This document shows positions 1 through 10,600 of a stretch of 47,372 bases of DNA, in pieces. Source of the stretch: Guillardia theta CCMP2712 (taxonomy: Eukaryota > Cryptophyceae > Pyrenomonadales > Geminigeraceae); NCBI RefSeq assembly GCF_000315625.1, contig NW_005434434.1, positions 4,945 through 52,316 on the forward strand. The letters run 5' to 3'. The position numbers and the translations under genes were made by a program. The notes below the pieces were generated by a model. The model saw only the letters and a list, made by a program, of their open reading frames with translations, made no database searches and was not told the origin of the DNA. How positions within the stretch are numbered: position 1 is the stretch's first letter; each line of letters begins with the position of its first letter.

Positions 1-56
1 TCCGTCCCTCCTCCCTCCTCCTCCTCGTCCTCGTCCTCCTCGTCCTCGTCCTCGTC

Positions 57-92
<36 letters not shown>

Positions 93-110
93 CTCCTCAG
101 CCTCCTCCTC
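1..110. repeat. TCC/TCG trinucleotide microsatellite
   Basis: Degenerate run of tcctcg and tcc units at the window edge. It carries no convincing reading frame and is probably intronic or intergenic. The gene it may belong to lies outside the window. Confidence 0.9.
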
Positions 111-309
111 CTAAGTTCTTTTCCTCTGCAACATGTCGACTCATTTCTCTTGATCTCGACTCTCAAAAGTTGTATCCCGCAACTCTCCTCTTCTTTGCTG
201 TTTACGTCAGATCTACATCTCTGTAGCCTTTAATTGACAGTACACTAATTTTCCCGGTTTTCGGAGGTTCTTTGTCAAGTATCAACTGCATTCGGCACAT
301 TCCCAGCCG

Positions 310-1094
310 ATGCCCACCAGTCTGAGTCGCTGCCCCGAAGATCTTGACATTAGCACAAGCCATCCAAGTGCTCAGCACGTCTACGGAGAGCCATATGGCC
401 CTTCAAGGCCCAGAGTTCTCCGGTCGTCGTTGAAGAAGACAGATTCCATGTCCGAGGGTACAGCCAAGAACGGCAGCGATCCGTTCTACACCCTACAGAG
501 CGCGCTGTCGGTCTTCTCCTGCATTCCTATGTCGCAGTCGTGCAGCTGTGTGTCCTGCCCGATTCACAACGAGGATGATGGGGGCGGCAGGTGAGGAGTA
601 TGCTTCTGTCTCGTTGCTCTGACGGCAGCGTCCAGCCATTTGCAAGAAAGCAGCGCCCCGTCAAAACCCGCGATGAGAGGAATGGGCGACCAAAAGAGAA
701 GAGTTTCTTTCACAAGATACCAGCAGATCCTTGAAGAACAACAGAGATGTGTAGAAGTGAGGATAGACGCTTCCCTGCCTCTCCCACTTTGTCCCTGACG
801 TGAAAGATTTCAGCTTCGCTCCATGAACCTGAGTTTTGATCAAGAACACAAGCTGGAAGATGCACTACTACAAGCTGAGCTTGAGAAGAGGTCTTGAGCA
901 CATACACATCATGAGTCAGCTGTGTGAGTTCCGTACCAGGCGCAAGGAGAAGAAGGAAACCTTTGACGCTGGAGTGCGACGCCTGGCGCAGCGAACAGGT
1001 TGTAACTGTAGACCTGAATTGTTCATCCTCTGATCGTATGCAATTTTTAGGACTGTCAGAAGGAGAGATACGTCGTTCCCTCACCCCCTCGTGA
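310..1094 (+). CDS. small coiled-coil protein, unknown family (multi-exon model)
   Basis: I do not recognise this family. Exon 1 opens with ATG at 310 and ends at a GTGAG donor near 591. Later exons encode QKRRVSFTRYQQILEEQQ, then FQLRSMNLSFDQEHKLEDAL, then CEFRTRRKEKKETFDAG, and stop at 1092-1094 after SEGEIRRSLTPS. Each junction has GT-AG ends and a compatible phase, which is the main support for a single gene. The middle is charged and heptad-like, suggesting a coiled coil. Exon 1 is Ser- and Cys-rich and contains SQSCSCVSCPIH. KRRVSF resembles the RVxF docking motif for protein phosphatase 1, but this is inference from a four-residue pattern. There is no signal peptide or membrane segment. 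The start could lie in an upstream exon. Confidence 0.4.
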
Positions 1095-1822
1095 AGCGGA
1101 GCAGGAAGGAGATACTCTAGTCAACAGCTTTCAGGTCAAAAGCTCGCATAGTCAAAAGGCAAGATTTGGAGGGTACTTTGCAAGGAAGTTTGAGATGTAA
1201 GATGTTGCGATCCATTCGACTTTAAAAATAGCAAAACTTGGAAAAAAGCAAGATAATGTACGGTACAACTATCAATATTCTTGAAGCCATAAGGAAGAAA
1301 TATTCACATCAGACAGAACTGCAGTCCTTATGTCGTCTGCACGGTCGGGTGAACTTTGATGAGGTTTGTTGATCCTTTTGGCAGCCTTGGCTTTGCTAAG
1401 GCAGCAAATGGACACAAGCAGGTGGCACGTTGCGAACAACCAACACGAGGGTTGTTGATGTCAGAATCACGAAGGGCAAATGAAAGAAAAGTCCTGCAAG
1501 AACATTGGAGTTCAGCACTTGTTATCAGATTGTTGATTCTCCTCTTACCGTAAAAATACTCCACACTCTCAGATTTCTGGCTTGGGATACAGGGGATCAA
1601 CGTCATCCAGACAATCCTGTATCTGTCACGAACGATCTTCAACAACTGTAGAATGCTGGAAATGAAGAAATACCTTGTCGATGCGATATTCGATGACATT
1701 TCGCTCGGACAGCACGCATCTTTGATGAATACATCATCTTCAATGTGGATGTTGGTGACAAAGGTTCATTGTCTCACCAAACACAACTTCATCGACGTTC
1801 TGAACAAACATGATAGCAACCT
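1095..1822. other. spacer without a supported gene
   Basis: Short ORFs exist on both strands, including one of 69 codons (+) at 1653-1862 that overlaps the 3' end of the minus-strand gene. None has recognisable domains or clean splice partners. I see no RNA gene or array here. Confidence 0.4.
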
Positions 1823-4226
1823 TCAAATAGACTCATCAGCCTTATGGAAACGAATCAAATAAAAAACACCGTTGATCGAATGACGAGATCGACGGTATTC
1901 GCAGTGAGGATGAAATTTGTCCTTCATGTTCACATCAGGCATTGGTAGCCAATGGCTGCATGCAACAAACCCTGAGATGACTATGCACATCCAGGTAGCG
2001 AGCTCTGAAAGCACTCCGATGGTGAAGATGATGAATCGTGTGGTACGTGAGACTTCACAAACATGTCACGGTGACTAGACACAATAGCAGGAATCAAAGG
2101 AATCAAAGAGCTCACCTGGAATACGTATATTCTTGTCATTAGCATTTGTTCCCCTCTGGAATGAAGTGAACAAGGAAATTTGAGCATGTCGAAACATCCC
2201 AGGGACGTTGTTCAACATCAGGATAATGAAAATTGAAATCTGAAAAAAAGTATCATTCTCAAAATTTTCTTTTCGCAGTGTAAGCATACCGCAGCAATCT
2301 GCAGTGAGGATGGTATTCTACACATGATCTGATAACACTCGTTCTGTGCGTTACATATTTCCCTGGTCAAGAGCATCAGTAGTTGAGCGCAACGTCAGTC
2401 ATTCACGTTTTTCTGCTATTGATGGTTGGCAGTGCAAAAAACAATTCCAATGCGAATATCATCTGCAGCATTGCAAATGACTGACGTGTGAAGGCCTTGT
2501 TGAAAATCACCTGCAGCACGACGGAAGCGACAAGCATGGGCCCACATTTCAAGACGCCTGTCAAGACTCCACGCTAGAATACCAAAGATTTAGATAAACA
2601 GAGACGAGGGGTCGTGTCCCACCTGGATCGCCACATGAATGAAGGCGCCATATGCGTTTTCGGCCTGCAAGACTATCAAGACGATGATGCATTCAACAAT
2701 CCATTTCAGACCACTGCAACCCATCGCCTCTCTTCATCAGGGTTTGTATCTTGCTCCTGCGTACCCGTCATTGTGATTCTAACTAAGCCTCCTGCATTGC
2801 ATACCTCTTCAACAGGGATGTCTTGGCATTCGCCGTAACTCGCCCTTCTCCTGCCTCCTTTGGCCGCAAGAAAATCCAAGAAAGCAATTTTCACACCGCG
2901 ATTTTCATTTGATAGACTGACGATCAACATTTTTAGTTGCAAAGGAAATGCACGTGATTACCTTGCGTTTGAAGCATGCCGCTCCACAGACTTACTCCTG
3001 ACAGCACTTGATTCTTTGTCTGCGACATTTCCTTCCTCTGAGCTGGTTGTGCTTGCGTTTGCGTTTGCGCTCGCGTTCGCGTTCGCACTGTTTGCAGATT
3101 GCTCGTTCTTGAGATAATTCTCAACGAATCATTCATGTCCCAATTGCAAATACCGTATCGTTGTTCGATGCATTGTTTGGAAAGCATTCTTGACCGACAC
3201 GTGCTTCACATGATGGACACTGAACAATCCCAATTAACATAGACAAAGAAAATGCAAACGCAGGTCGCACACGCACCCTGTGACAATGGCTGCATTGTTG
3301 CCTTTCCTCTTTGACGATTTTTCTACACCCAAGTCATCCAACATGAATGCTACCTTGCGCACACCTTATTTCCTCGATCAGGATGGGTCTCAAATTTTCA
3401 ATGTTGATTCCAATCCAAGAATCGCTAGAACGCACAACAGTTAGCCGTCTGGACCTGCGCTGGGGCACAGACCGAGGGAGAGGTTTCAGATGGACGGACT
3501 TGGAAGATCCAAGCTCGTTGTCACTGACACCTACATCTTCACTCAGCCTATTGATTTGATGTCAGCCCTCCATACTGTGAGTCATCGGCTGTCCGGGTAG
3601 GCAGTCATCCCGCCTGAGGCACGTAGAGATATTCAGAACTCTCGACCTCCACCAACTCTATGGAAGATACCTCGAAGAAGCCTCGCTCATGTCTGTATGC
3701 CCGTTTGATCTCAGCCCTATAAGTCGCCTTCTCCCAGACGGCCCTTGTAAGTCATACAGCCTGCATTCCTACCACAAGTTGTACAACGTTGCATCACTGC
3801 CGTTGATCCAAACTCCTTCCTCAATGAAGCTCGAGCCAAGCAGCACCGATCTGCTGGACACAATAAGTTTTGTCCAAACGAACAACATATCAAGTCATTT
3901 GTCTCTGCGACTTCGAGACATTCGTCCTTCTCGTTCTCCTACAAACATCTGTCCTACCGTAATTTATGAGAAGAGAAAACGAGATGTTGATTTGGATGAA
4001 GAAAACTTTGATCTTAATCGGACATGCCCTGGCCATTTCCATCTTACAAGAAAGAACTCTTCGCTTCATTTCTTGCCGTATAGAAGACTGCATCAGATTT
4101 TGAACCCGCTACACTTCTACCCACAGAACTCTTTGCTCTCCTGGCATCAGTCTGTGCTGGCATCAGTCTGTGCTGAGCCACATCATTTGTTAAAGACACA
4201 ATTAGGCTTCCAATAACATCGAGCAC
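1823..4226 (-). CDS. Cys-rich multi-exon membrane protein, unknown family (partial model)
   Basis: The family is not recognised. Reading downward, candidate exons encode a Cys-rich segment around 3740-3930 (RCTTCGRNAGCMTYKG), a basic segment at 3380-3540 ending IENLRPILIEEIR, a zinc-ribbon-like C-x2-C pair (QQCSHCHR joined to CPSCEARVGQEC), and then hydrophobic helices (WIVECIIVLIVLQAENAYGA, GVLTGVLKCGPMLVASVVLQ, ISIFIILMLNN, WMCIVISGFVACSHW). The last exon stops at 1823. Several junctions near the 3' end keep phase, for example LLKSGLKWIVEC across 2700-2800 and RIPELATWMC across 2010-2120. Inference: an integral membrane protein with a cytosolic zinc-binding N-terminus. The 5' half of the model is uncertain, the start codon is not fixed, and the span could hold two genes. 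Confidence 0.38.
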
Positions 4227-4229
4227 AAA

Positions 4230-5340
4230 CTGCTAGACGATCTCAATACTGCATTAAATGGTATCGAAAGTCATCTAGAAGTGAACTGCGCTGTACTTAT
4301 CTTACATCAGGATGTAACCAGAACATGGCATGAATGAAGTGATGAATTGATCATGACGACGCAACGTACGGTCACTTGCAGTATGCATGTCAGCTTGTGC
4401 ATGAGTGATGCCCTCGAGTGGCACGAATGATGTCAATCTGATCAGCTATGTCTTCTTATCAGACTTGTCTGCCCCCCCCCTTTTTCTCATCACCATCGTC
4501 GAACAGAAAACTGTCGCCATCGTTGGAATTCACACAACAAACGACCCTCACCACCCCACCCCTACCCATTCAATTCCCTATGACCCTACCCCACAGGTCA
4601 GAGTCAAGGTGTCTCACCCCTCCCCCCCTCCTGGCTTCCGCCTGCTTATTCCACCCCACCCTCTGTCCTCTCGTTTCTACCACCCCATGGCTGGGTACTC
4701 GAGCGAACCTTCCCCTGTGACTACCCCTTGTCTTGTTGTAGCCACCCCCTTCATTTAGATGAATCGACCACTGAACCCCTAGCATTCATGACTCACCCCT
4801 GTATGTGACTCATGACAGAGAAGGTACCGAGTTGGACCCCTCCCCGCCTACTAACCTGTGACTATAGACCACCCCCTCAAATACAACAGAAACGACCCTA
4901 CATGAAATGCTCGGCCGAAAAACCGACCGGTAGTGAACCCCACCCTACCCTGTCATTAACTCACAGGCTTTCCAACGAAGTTGTGGTAATAAAAACTACC
5001 TTACCGCGGCAATGATGGAACCCCACCCTTCATTTCTCCAGCACCTACCCCTACATTTTCCAGGACTGGACCTGTCGCAATTCGGCCGGGTCTTTACAAC
5101 CAAGTTTTCGATTGCCTCACCCCTCCTTCAGACTACCCCACCCCTTTACCGCCGGTCACTTTGGTGCCTGGCACGGATGGTCGCCGGTAGTACCTTCCTC
5201 AAGAAATCATTCAGGACTCCTCAATCAGAGGCTGCCACCCCTGTATATCCCAGTCACACTGATGGTGGGTGGTCCTGCTTGGGGAATCAGACGAACTCGC
5301 CGCCCGGGCCCTCGAAATTTTACTCCCCCGGACTCGGCGA
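4230..5340. other. spacer with C-rich CCCCACCC/CCCCTACC tracts
   Basis: From about 4475 to 5340 the plus strand is dominated by short runs such as ccaccccacccctaccc. ORFs here are pure composition artefacts (Pro/Thr/Ser-rich). The same texture recurs at 12600-13010, 23020-23300 and, in G-rich orientation, at 34520-34930. Confidence 0.7.
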
Positions 5341-5394
5341 ACTAAAGTGACGGCAGTGGTGACTAAGTGATGACAAGCCGCTTGAACTTGCCTT

Positions 5395-5720
5395 GATTGA
5401 CTGCGGCGCCGCTGATTTTCGAGTCGCGCCCCCGCGGGGCGACCGAGAGCCTCGGACCGTCATTGGATCCAGCGGTGCCGCAGTGTCGAGTATCCCAGCC
5501 CGGCCGGGGTTAACCCTGTAACTTCCGGCGGGCCGGCGGGCCCGGGCCCGGCGCGGCCCGCCGCCGGGCCCGGACAGCCGTGCCGTCATCCCGATGCGGC
5601 CGGGATCAAGTTCGGAAGTTCGGATGGTCACCAACTGCCGGGCCCGAGTGACCGGCCGTGACCCAGCCGACCCCGGCCCCGCCGGAACTTCCGGCCCGTG
5701 ACTGTCGGGCCGGGCCGACG
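5395..5720. other. hyper-GC island
   Basis: About 300 bp packed with gggcccgggcccgg, ccggcgggccggcggg and related self-complementary words, embedded in ordinary-GC spacer. No supported reading frame. Similar islands occur at 13035-13095, 30640-30860, 35040-35170, 42580-42615 and 44330-44830, always between genes. Confidence 0.75.
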
Positions 5721-6190
5721 GTACCAAGGGGCCTTGAAGCCTGAAGCCTGTCAACCGGGTTCCCCGGCTGAATATGGATGGGGATGTGGTATCGTGTTGT
5801 TGGGAAGGGTCACCTGGCACATGACCGGGGTGGGGGGTGGTGACGAGAATCATTATGACCCCTCTTTTCTACGCAATAAGGGGATATGAAAGGGGGTACA
5901 AATATGGCGGAGGGGGTAGGTGCTGTGTAGTAGAAAGCCGCCATGTTGTCGCAGCTTTTGATGATGAGGACCGCCGACCTGGTGAGGGAAGGAGGAGAGG
6001 AGGAGAGAGAAGAGCATGGAAACATCTGATATAGAGAAAGGGAGAGGAGAAGATTGAGATGTGGAAAGGCAAAACTGGAAGACATGAGGAGGAGGATGTA
6101 AGTAGAAGAGAAGAGAAGAGAAGGTCATTTCAACTGTCGGTGGAATCACAACGGTTTCGAATAGAAGGAGAATGTTGGAAGGAATTTAAA
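5721..6190. other. spacer, purine-rich
   Basis: Mixed sequence with a GGA/GAA-rich stretch at 5980-6120. I see no supported gene, promoter element or RNA. Confidence 0.4.
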
Positions 6191-6201
6191 TTCATTGGAT
6201 A

Positions 6202-6202
<1 letters not shown>

Positions 6203-6286
<84 letters not shown>

Positions 6287-6290
6287 TGAC
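6203..6290. repeat. (GATGAC)n microsatellite
   Basis: About fourteen hexamers of gatgac or gacgat. One plus-strand frame reads poly-Asp and continues through a second low-complexity region (6370-6475, GTG/GCT/ATG units) reading poly-Leu/Val/Met. A donor-like gtgagt at 6503 and an acceptor near 6560 would join it to an exon ending TSSAHD at 6657. No ATG is in frame upstream of the Asp run, so the coding reading is weak. Confidence 0.85.
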
Positions 6291-6367
6291 ACTCACGATG
6301 GTATAAGTTCTGAATGTGTTGATAGTGCTGATGGGTGTAGCTTCAACTTGTTGTTGTCACTACTGAA

Positions 6368-6475
6368 AATGCTGGTGCTGCTGCTGCTGGTGGTGGTGGC
6401 AGCTGCGGTGGCGGCTGCGGTGGTGGTGGTGGTGGTGGTGGTGGTGATGATGATGATGATGATGGTGGTGGTATT
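6368..6475. repeat. CTG/GTG/ATG trinucleotide microsatellite
   Basis: Runs of ctgctg, gtggtggtg, gcggctgcggtg and atgatg. Probably spacer or intron; see the neighbouring (GATGAC)n entry for the weak plus-strand exon hypothesis. Confidence 0.8.
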
Positions 6476-6659
6476 GGCTGTTTTTGGCGATGGTAATGGG
6501 GAAGTGAGTTATCTGTGATGGCGATCTCTACAACGTGGCGCTTACTAACCTCCTTGCAGACAATGCTGGAGTTCACCGCTGATAACATCCCCAAAGTCCT
6601 CGACTGCGGTCCCAGTGCAAACAACGTGAATAGCTCCACTTCCTCTGCGCATGACTAAC

Positions 6660-7028
6660 AATTTTGATTGATTCATAGTGCAACCTTTCCGATGGAGGCC
6701 AGTACTTTTAAGTTGTCGACGAGAAACATGCCAAGGAATGCTGGAGGAATGAATGCAGGCAGATGGTTTGTTTTTTTCTGTATGGATCTGTCTTCATTAC
6801 AAGGGGAAATTTGGAGTATTCACAAACCTGGCCTCCCTCTGAATCAACTCACGTTGCTATCAGAGGGACGGCCAGCATAACAACTGCTCAATCAAAGATG
6901 GGTAGATGATGTTTCTTACAGCGATGGGAGCAGAAGATCGATGTACAGTGCTCCCACATCTAACTGTTATGTGTCGGAGTTTCTGTCGTCATCGCTCAAA
7001 TACTTTGCGTTCCTGTAGGGAGCTCAGT
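6660..7028. other. spacer without a supported gene
   Basis: Only short unremarkable ORFs on either strand. It lies just downstream of the zinc-finger exons and probably contains their 3' UTR. Confidence 0.4.
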
Positions 7029-7367
7029 CTAGCCGATTGTGAGGAGGAAGGGATACCTCCGAGACATGTCGTTCCTAGGGAGAGTGGGGATGGAGGGCTC
7101 GTAAGGTGACTCGGAGACGTCATGGGTATCGTAGCATTCCATGCAGCAAACCCATCTGGTGCAGAAGAATAAGATGACGTCAACACATTGCATGGAGCTT
7201 GCCTGCACTTCTTGCATCCGTACATGGATGTCCCTGCTGGGACTGAGTCGAGACTGCACTCGTCGCAAGCCCAGCCTTCATCTGGGGGCGAGGAAATCAG
7301 CAAGGAGAAGATGAGCAAGAGGTGGAAGGGAAGAAGGGAACTGGGACAAGATCACAGAATCAGGAGA

Positions 7368-7407
<40 letters not shown>

Positions 7408-7619
7408 TCAAGAACAGGAGCAGGAGCAAGACAGCAAGGGCAGCGGAATGGGCAGGAGATCCCCTGGTGGTCAGTTGCACAAGGTGATGGGGTTAAGGGT
7501 GCGCGGGGGAGAGGCTGTGAATTGAGAGCAGGAAGGGATGGACCTGGCGTGCAGATTGGCTTCAATCGGTGACCTAGAGGACATTTTCCGTGCTCGCGGA
7601 GAGTTCCGTCCTCACCCAT
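7029..7619 (-). CDS. DC1-like zinc-finger exons; separate small gene or C-terminus of the adjacent K+ channel
   Basis: Three exons (7544-7619, 7209-7281, 7029-7155; 276 nt) read MGEDGTLREHGKCPLGHR, then DEGWACDECSLDSVPAGTSM, then YGCKK joined to WVCCMECYDTHD, with stop TAG at 7029-7031. The pattern C-x2-GHxL, WxCDxC, VPAGT-MYGC and CxxCY is that of DC1/C1-like zinc fingers, which bind zinc through Cys/His. The second CxxC near YGCKK is missing in this splicing, which uses a 53-nt intron. An alternative 29-nt intron would keep CKKCRQAPC but is suspiciously short. The ATG at 7617-7619 overlaps the channel's stop (7612-7614). A 52-nt intron at 7642-7693 would instead join these exons in frame to the channel. 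Confidence 0.55.
7325..7440. repeat. (AGGAGC)n / (AGGAAG)n microsatellite in intron
   Basis: Hexameric aggagc repeats at about 7365-7425, inside the 262-nt intron between the first two zinc-finger exons. Confidence 0.8.
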
Positions 7620-10600
7620 GCCTTGCAGCTGGATCGAGAGTCTGCGAGTGTGTCAGTTTGACCTTCTCCGCCCCCTCCTCCATCCGCTCGTACTGATTCA
7701 GCGCCTGCTCATCGCGCCCCTCCCCGTCATTGGCCTCGTGGATCTGAGAGAGCCTGGGGATGAAGAGCTGAAGGCAGTATTAGCAAGACCCTCTCCTGTC
7801 TCTCTGACCCATCACTCACGATCTCTTCTCTCTCCACTTCCTCCCTCGGAGTGTCGAAGATCCCCTCAGTGTACATGGCATGCGACTTGCACCTGTGTGA
7901 AGTTAGCGACGAGCACGACTATGAAATGCCTCCAACCAATCGATCGAAGCCATGATGTAGACGCAATCGCCGCAGTCGACGATAGCGGAGGGATCAGGGC
8001 ATGTGTACACGATGGGCAACTAAGCAACATCCGGTTAGCGAGCAGGTCACAGCCAAGGGACGGGAGTGACCGTGTTTCCTTTCTTGGGGTTGATACGGCG
8101 ATAAATTCCAATGGGAATGGCATCGATCTTAATCATCTCCGAGAAAACCTGAGCGAAAGTCTTGCCAATGATCTCCTTGTTTGCTGGGATCTGTCGACAT
8201 GTGTCATGCTTGTATGCCGATCTGAAAGAGCGACGTTCACCTTCCAGACTATGGACGAGAATGGGCTCTGGGGGGCCTTACACATTGATTTGAGCAGATC
8301 CAAGACTCCTGACAATTTTCATCGTCAGCAACCCCATCACAGACTTTGGGAATCGACGGTATGTGTCATATTCCTGTTCCCAACCTCTCCTTTCTCATCG
8401 TTGTCGTGACAAGATAAAAATCTCTTTCACCACCTCTAACGAGGGAACAGACCTGGTGTGTAGTACGCTGCTGCAAAGAGCGAGCTGAACTCAGCTCGAT
8501 GGACGATCAACCCCGACGCATAGCGGAGGTGAGTTCGAGTTCCCTTCGAGCATGTCAGAGAGAAGAGGAAGGGGAAGAGGATGGCGAGGAGGGGAAGGAA
8601 GAGGAGACGAGGCTTACCTTTGACGAGAACGTCGTTTTCACATTGAGCTCCTCAATGGAGGCTGATGCGGAGGTCTTGGACAGCACATCTTCCGACAGCT
8701 GCTTGATGTTGGCAGGGACCTGCAGCTCGCAGATGACGGTGGGCATGTGGGACCACAAGGCGCATTGCGACTCGAAGATCGACTGCAGCAGAATCGCGTC
8801 CTGATCCATCATAATCGTCTCCGCGCCCCCCCCCGACGCTCCTGACCCTGAGATCACAAGTAGCTTCGCGCACCTGTCAACCCCTGCCCTGATCAGCGAG
8901 CGGAGCTTCAACGGACTGCCTTGGATGTAAACGACATTTGTGTGCTCGGCTAAGAACTCCAGGATCTTTGAGCTGACTGGTCGCTCGTAGAGGATGGTGA
9001 TGGGGATGGAGGTCATGGGAGTGGGAAGAACCTGGGTACGTAGCTGGCGAACAGTGGAGGTGATCTGAGGAAAGAGGGAGCCAGTGTTGTCCAGCCCGAT
9101 GATGACGATGTGGTTGCCCCTCTTCACGATCTCTTCCTGGCACTGGGGAAGTGAAACAAACTGTGCACGTAAGTAAGAAGCGGCAGCATGAAGAGGAGGA
9201 GGAGGAGGTCGAAGGAGAGGGGAAGGGGGGGAGAAGGAAAAAGAACAAGATCGGAGGAGTAAAGGAGGCGCTGATGTGGAGGAGAAGGAGAAAGGATGAG
9301 TGGGTGAGGTTGGGGCGGAGAAGAGTCCTTGCTGCACAGTGCTTCTCACCTCCTCTTCCTCAAACAATGCATCGGAGCCACTGGGAAGTGGTTGGACCGG
9401 CTTTTGCTTCTTCTCCTCCTTCTTGATCCGCGGGTACCCGAGTCGACCCATAGCACCTCCTCTCGGGATCCCAGCGCGACCCACAACTCCGACAGGCATC
9501 GCCCCCCCCCTCTTACTGGTAGCAGTGCTCTTGGCAACGCTACGGGTTCTGGATATGTAAGCCGTCTTTCTGTCATCCTCCTCGCCATCAGCCCCGAAGT
9601 TTCCCATCTCGTTCCCGACGTCGTTGAGCTCCGACAGGGCGAGAAGCGCTGGCCGAGACATGGTCGCTGCGATGCGCCGCCTCTCAGTCTGAACCTGCTC
9701 GATCGCCGCGTTCCTGTTGTTCTCGTATGCTATCAGCCAATCCCTCCCCTCGTGCCTCCGGATGCTCTCCAACGAATCCTCATCGTTGGCGATGCAGAAG
9801 AACACGGTCGAGTCCTGCACGATGAACCGACTCCCAGGATTCATCACAACCTGCCCGTCTCGATCTTGCGCAGCTATCAGCATCACACCGCAATCCTCGT
9901 AGACTTCTCGAGCAGTCTGGCAGAAGTCCTTCCCCGTGTAAGACTCCCGCAGCTGCAAACCATAGAGCTCTTTGCTGGCCCCGTCCATGTACTCCTCGAG
10001 CCAAGCATCTTGCGGCTCGTACTCGTCCAGCCCTTCGATGTCTGGCAAGGCAAGGTTGATGATCATGGTGCTGAGCCCAACACACTGGCAGGAGGAAGCG
10101 ATGGTCGAGATCTCGAGATCGTCCAGCCCGCAGCACATACTCTCTGGGATGCCAGCCTGCACTGCGTACTTGATGTGCTTGGCTTCCATCATCATCACTA
10201 GCATGGGAGTCTTGTAGATACGGTATACAGCAGCTGCTCTCACGATGTTCTGCAGATCCTCCCGCATCGGGTGGTTGTTGAGGTCGGCGAGCACGAAACA
10301 GATCTCGACCTGCCACCAAACTTCACTCGTCTGCCACAGGAGGCACCAGCAATGTTACGTTGCTGATCCTTGCCCTCTCCAAGTCTGCCACAGAGGCCGG
10401 GCTCCCCCACAGGTACTTGATATTCGCCCTGGTCGCCCACCTTGTGTTCAGCAGGGCCACCATCTCCTCCTCCGGTCCTTTAGGGGCCATCAGGACCACC
10501 TCCGGCACCTTATCACCTTGACTCACAAGCATCAGCTGATGTCCTTGACAAGGATCAACGTCTCACCATGTGACGAGCTGACGAGGGACAGCAAGAAGGA

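Noticed and set aside
3040-3105. Coding repeat of GCGTTTGCG on the plus strand
   Set aside because: A short degenerate hexamer run. It falls at an unclear exon edge of the minus-strand gene and supports no separate feature.
5320-5853. 177-codon minus-strand ORF over the hyper-GC island
   Set aside because: GC-rich DNA has few stops. The composition is Gly/Arg/Pro and there are no motifs.
7278-7540. Ala/Pro-repeat reading between the zinc-finger exons
   Set aside because: It lies in the intron. GT-AG ends and phase join CTPG to the DEGWACDEC exon exactly.
7612-7680. 34-nt intron (gtcaaactg to gatccag) as the channel/zinc-finger join
   Set aside because: Phase fits but the intron is shorter than any other supported one. 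The 52-nt alternative at 7642-7693 also keeps phase and is preferred.
9329-10201. 290-codon plus-strand ORF
   Set aside because: Antisense to the RCK domains of the channel, with no recognisable features.
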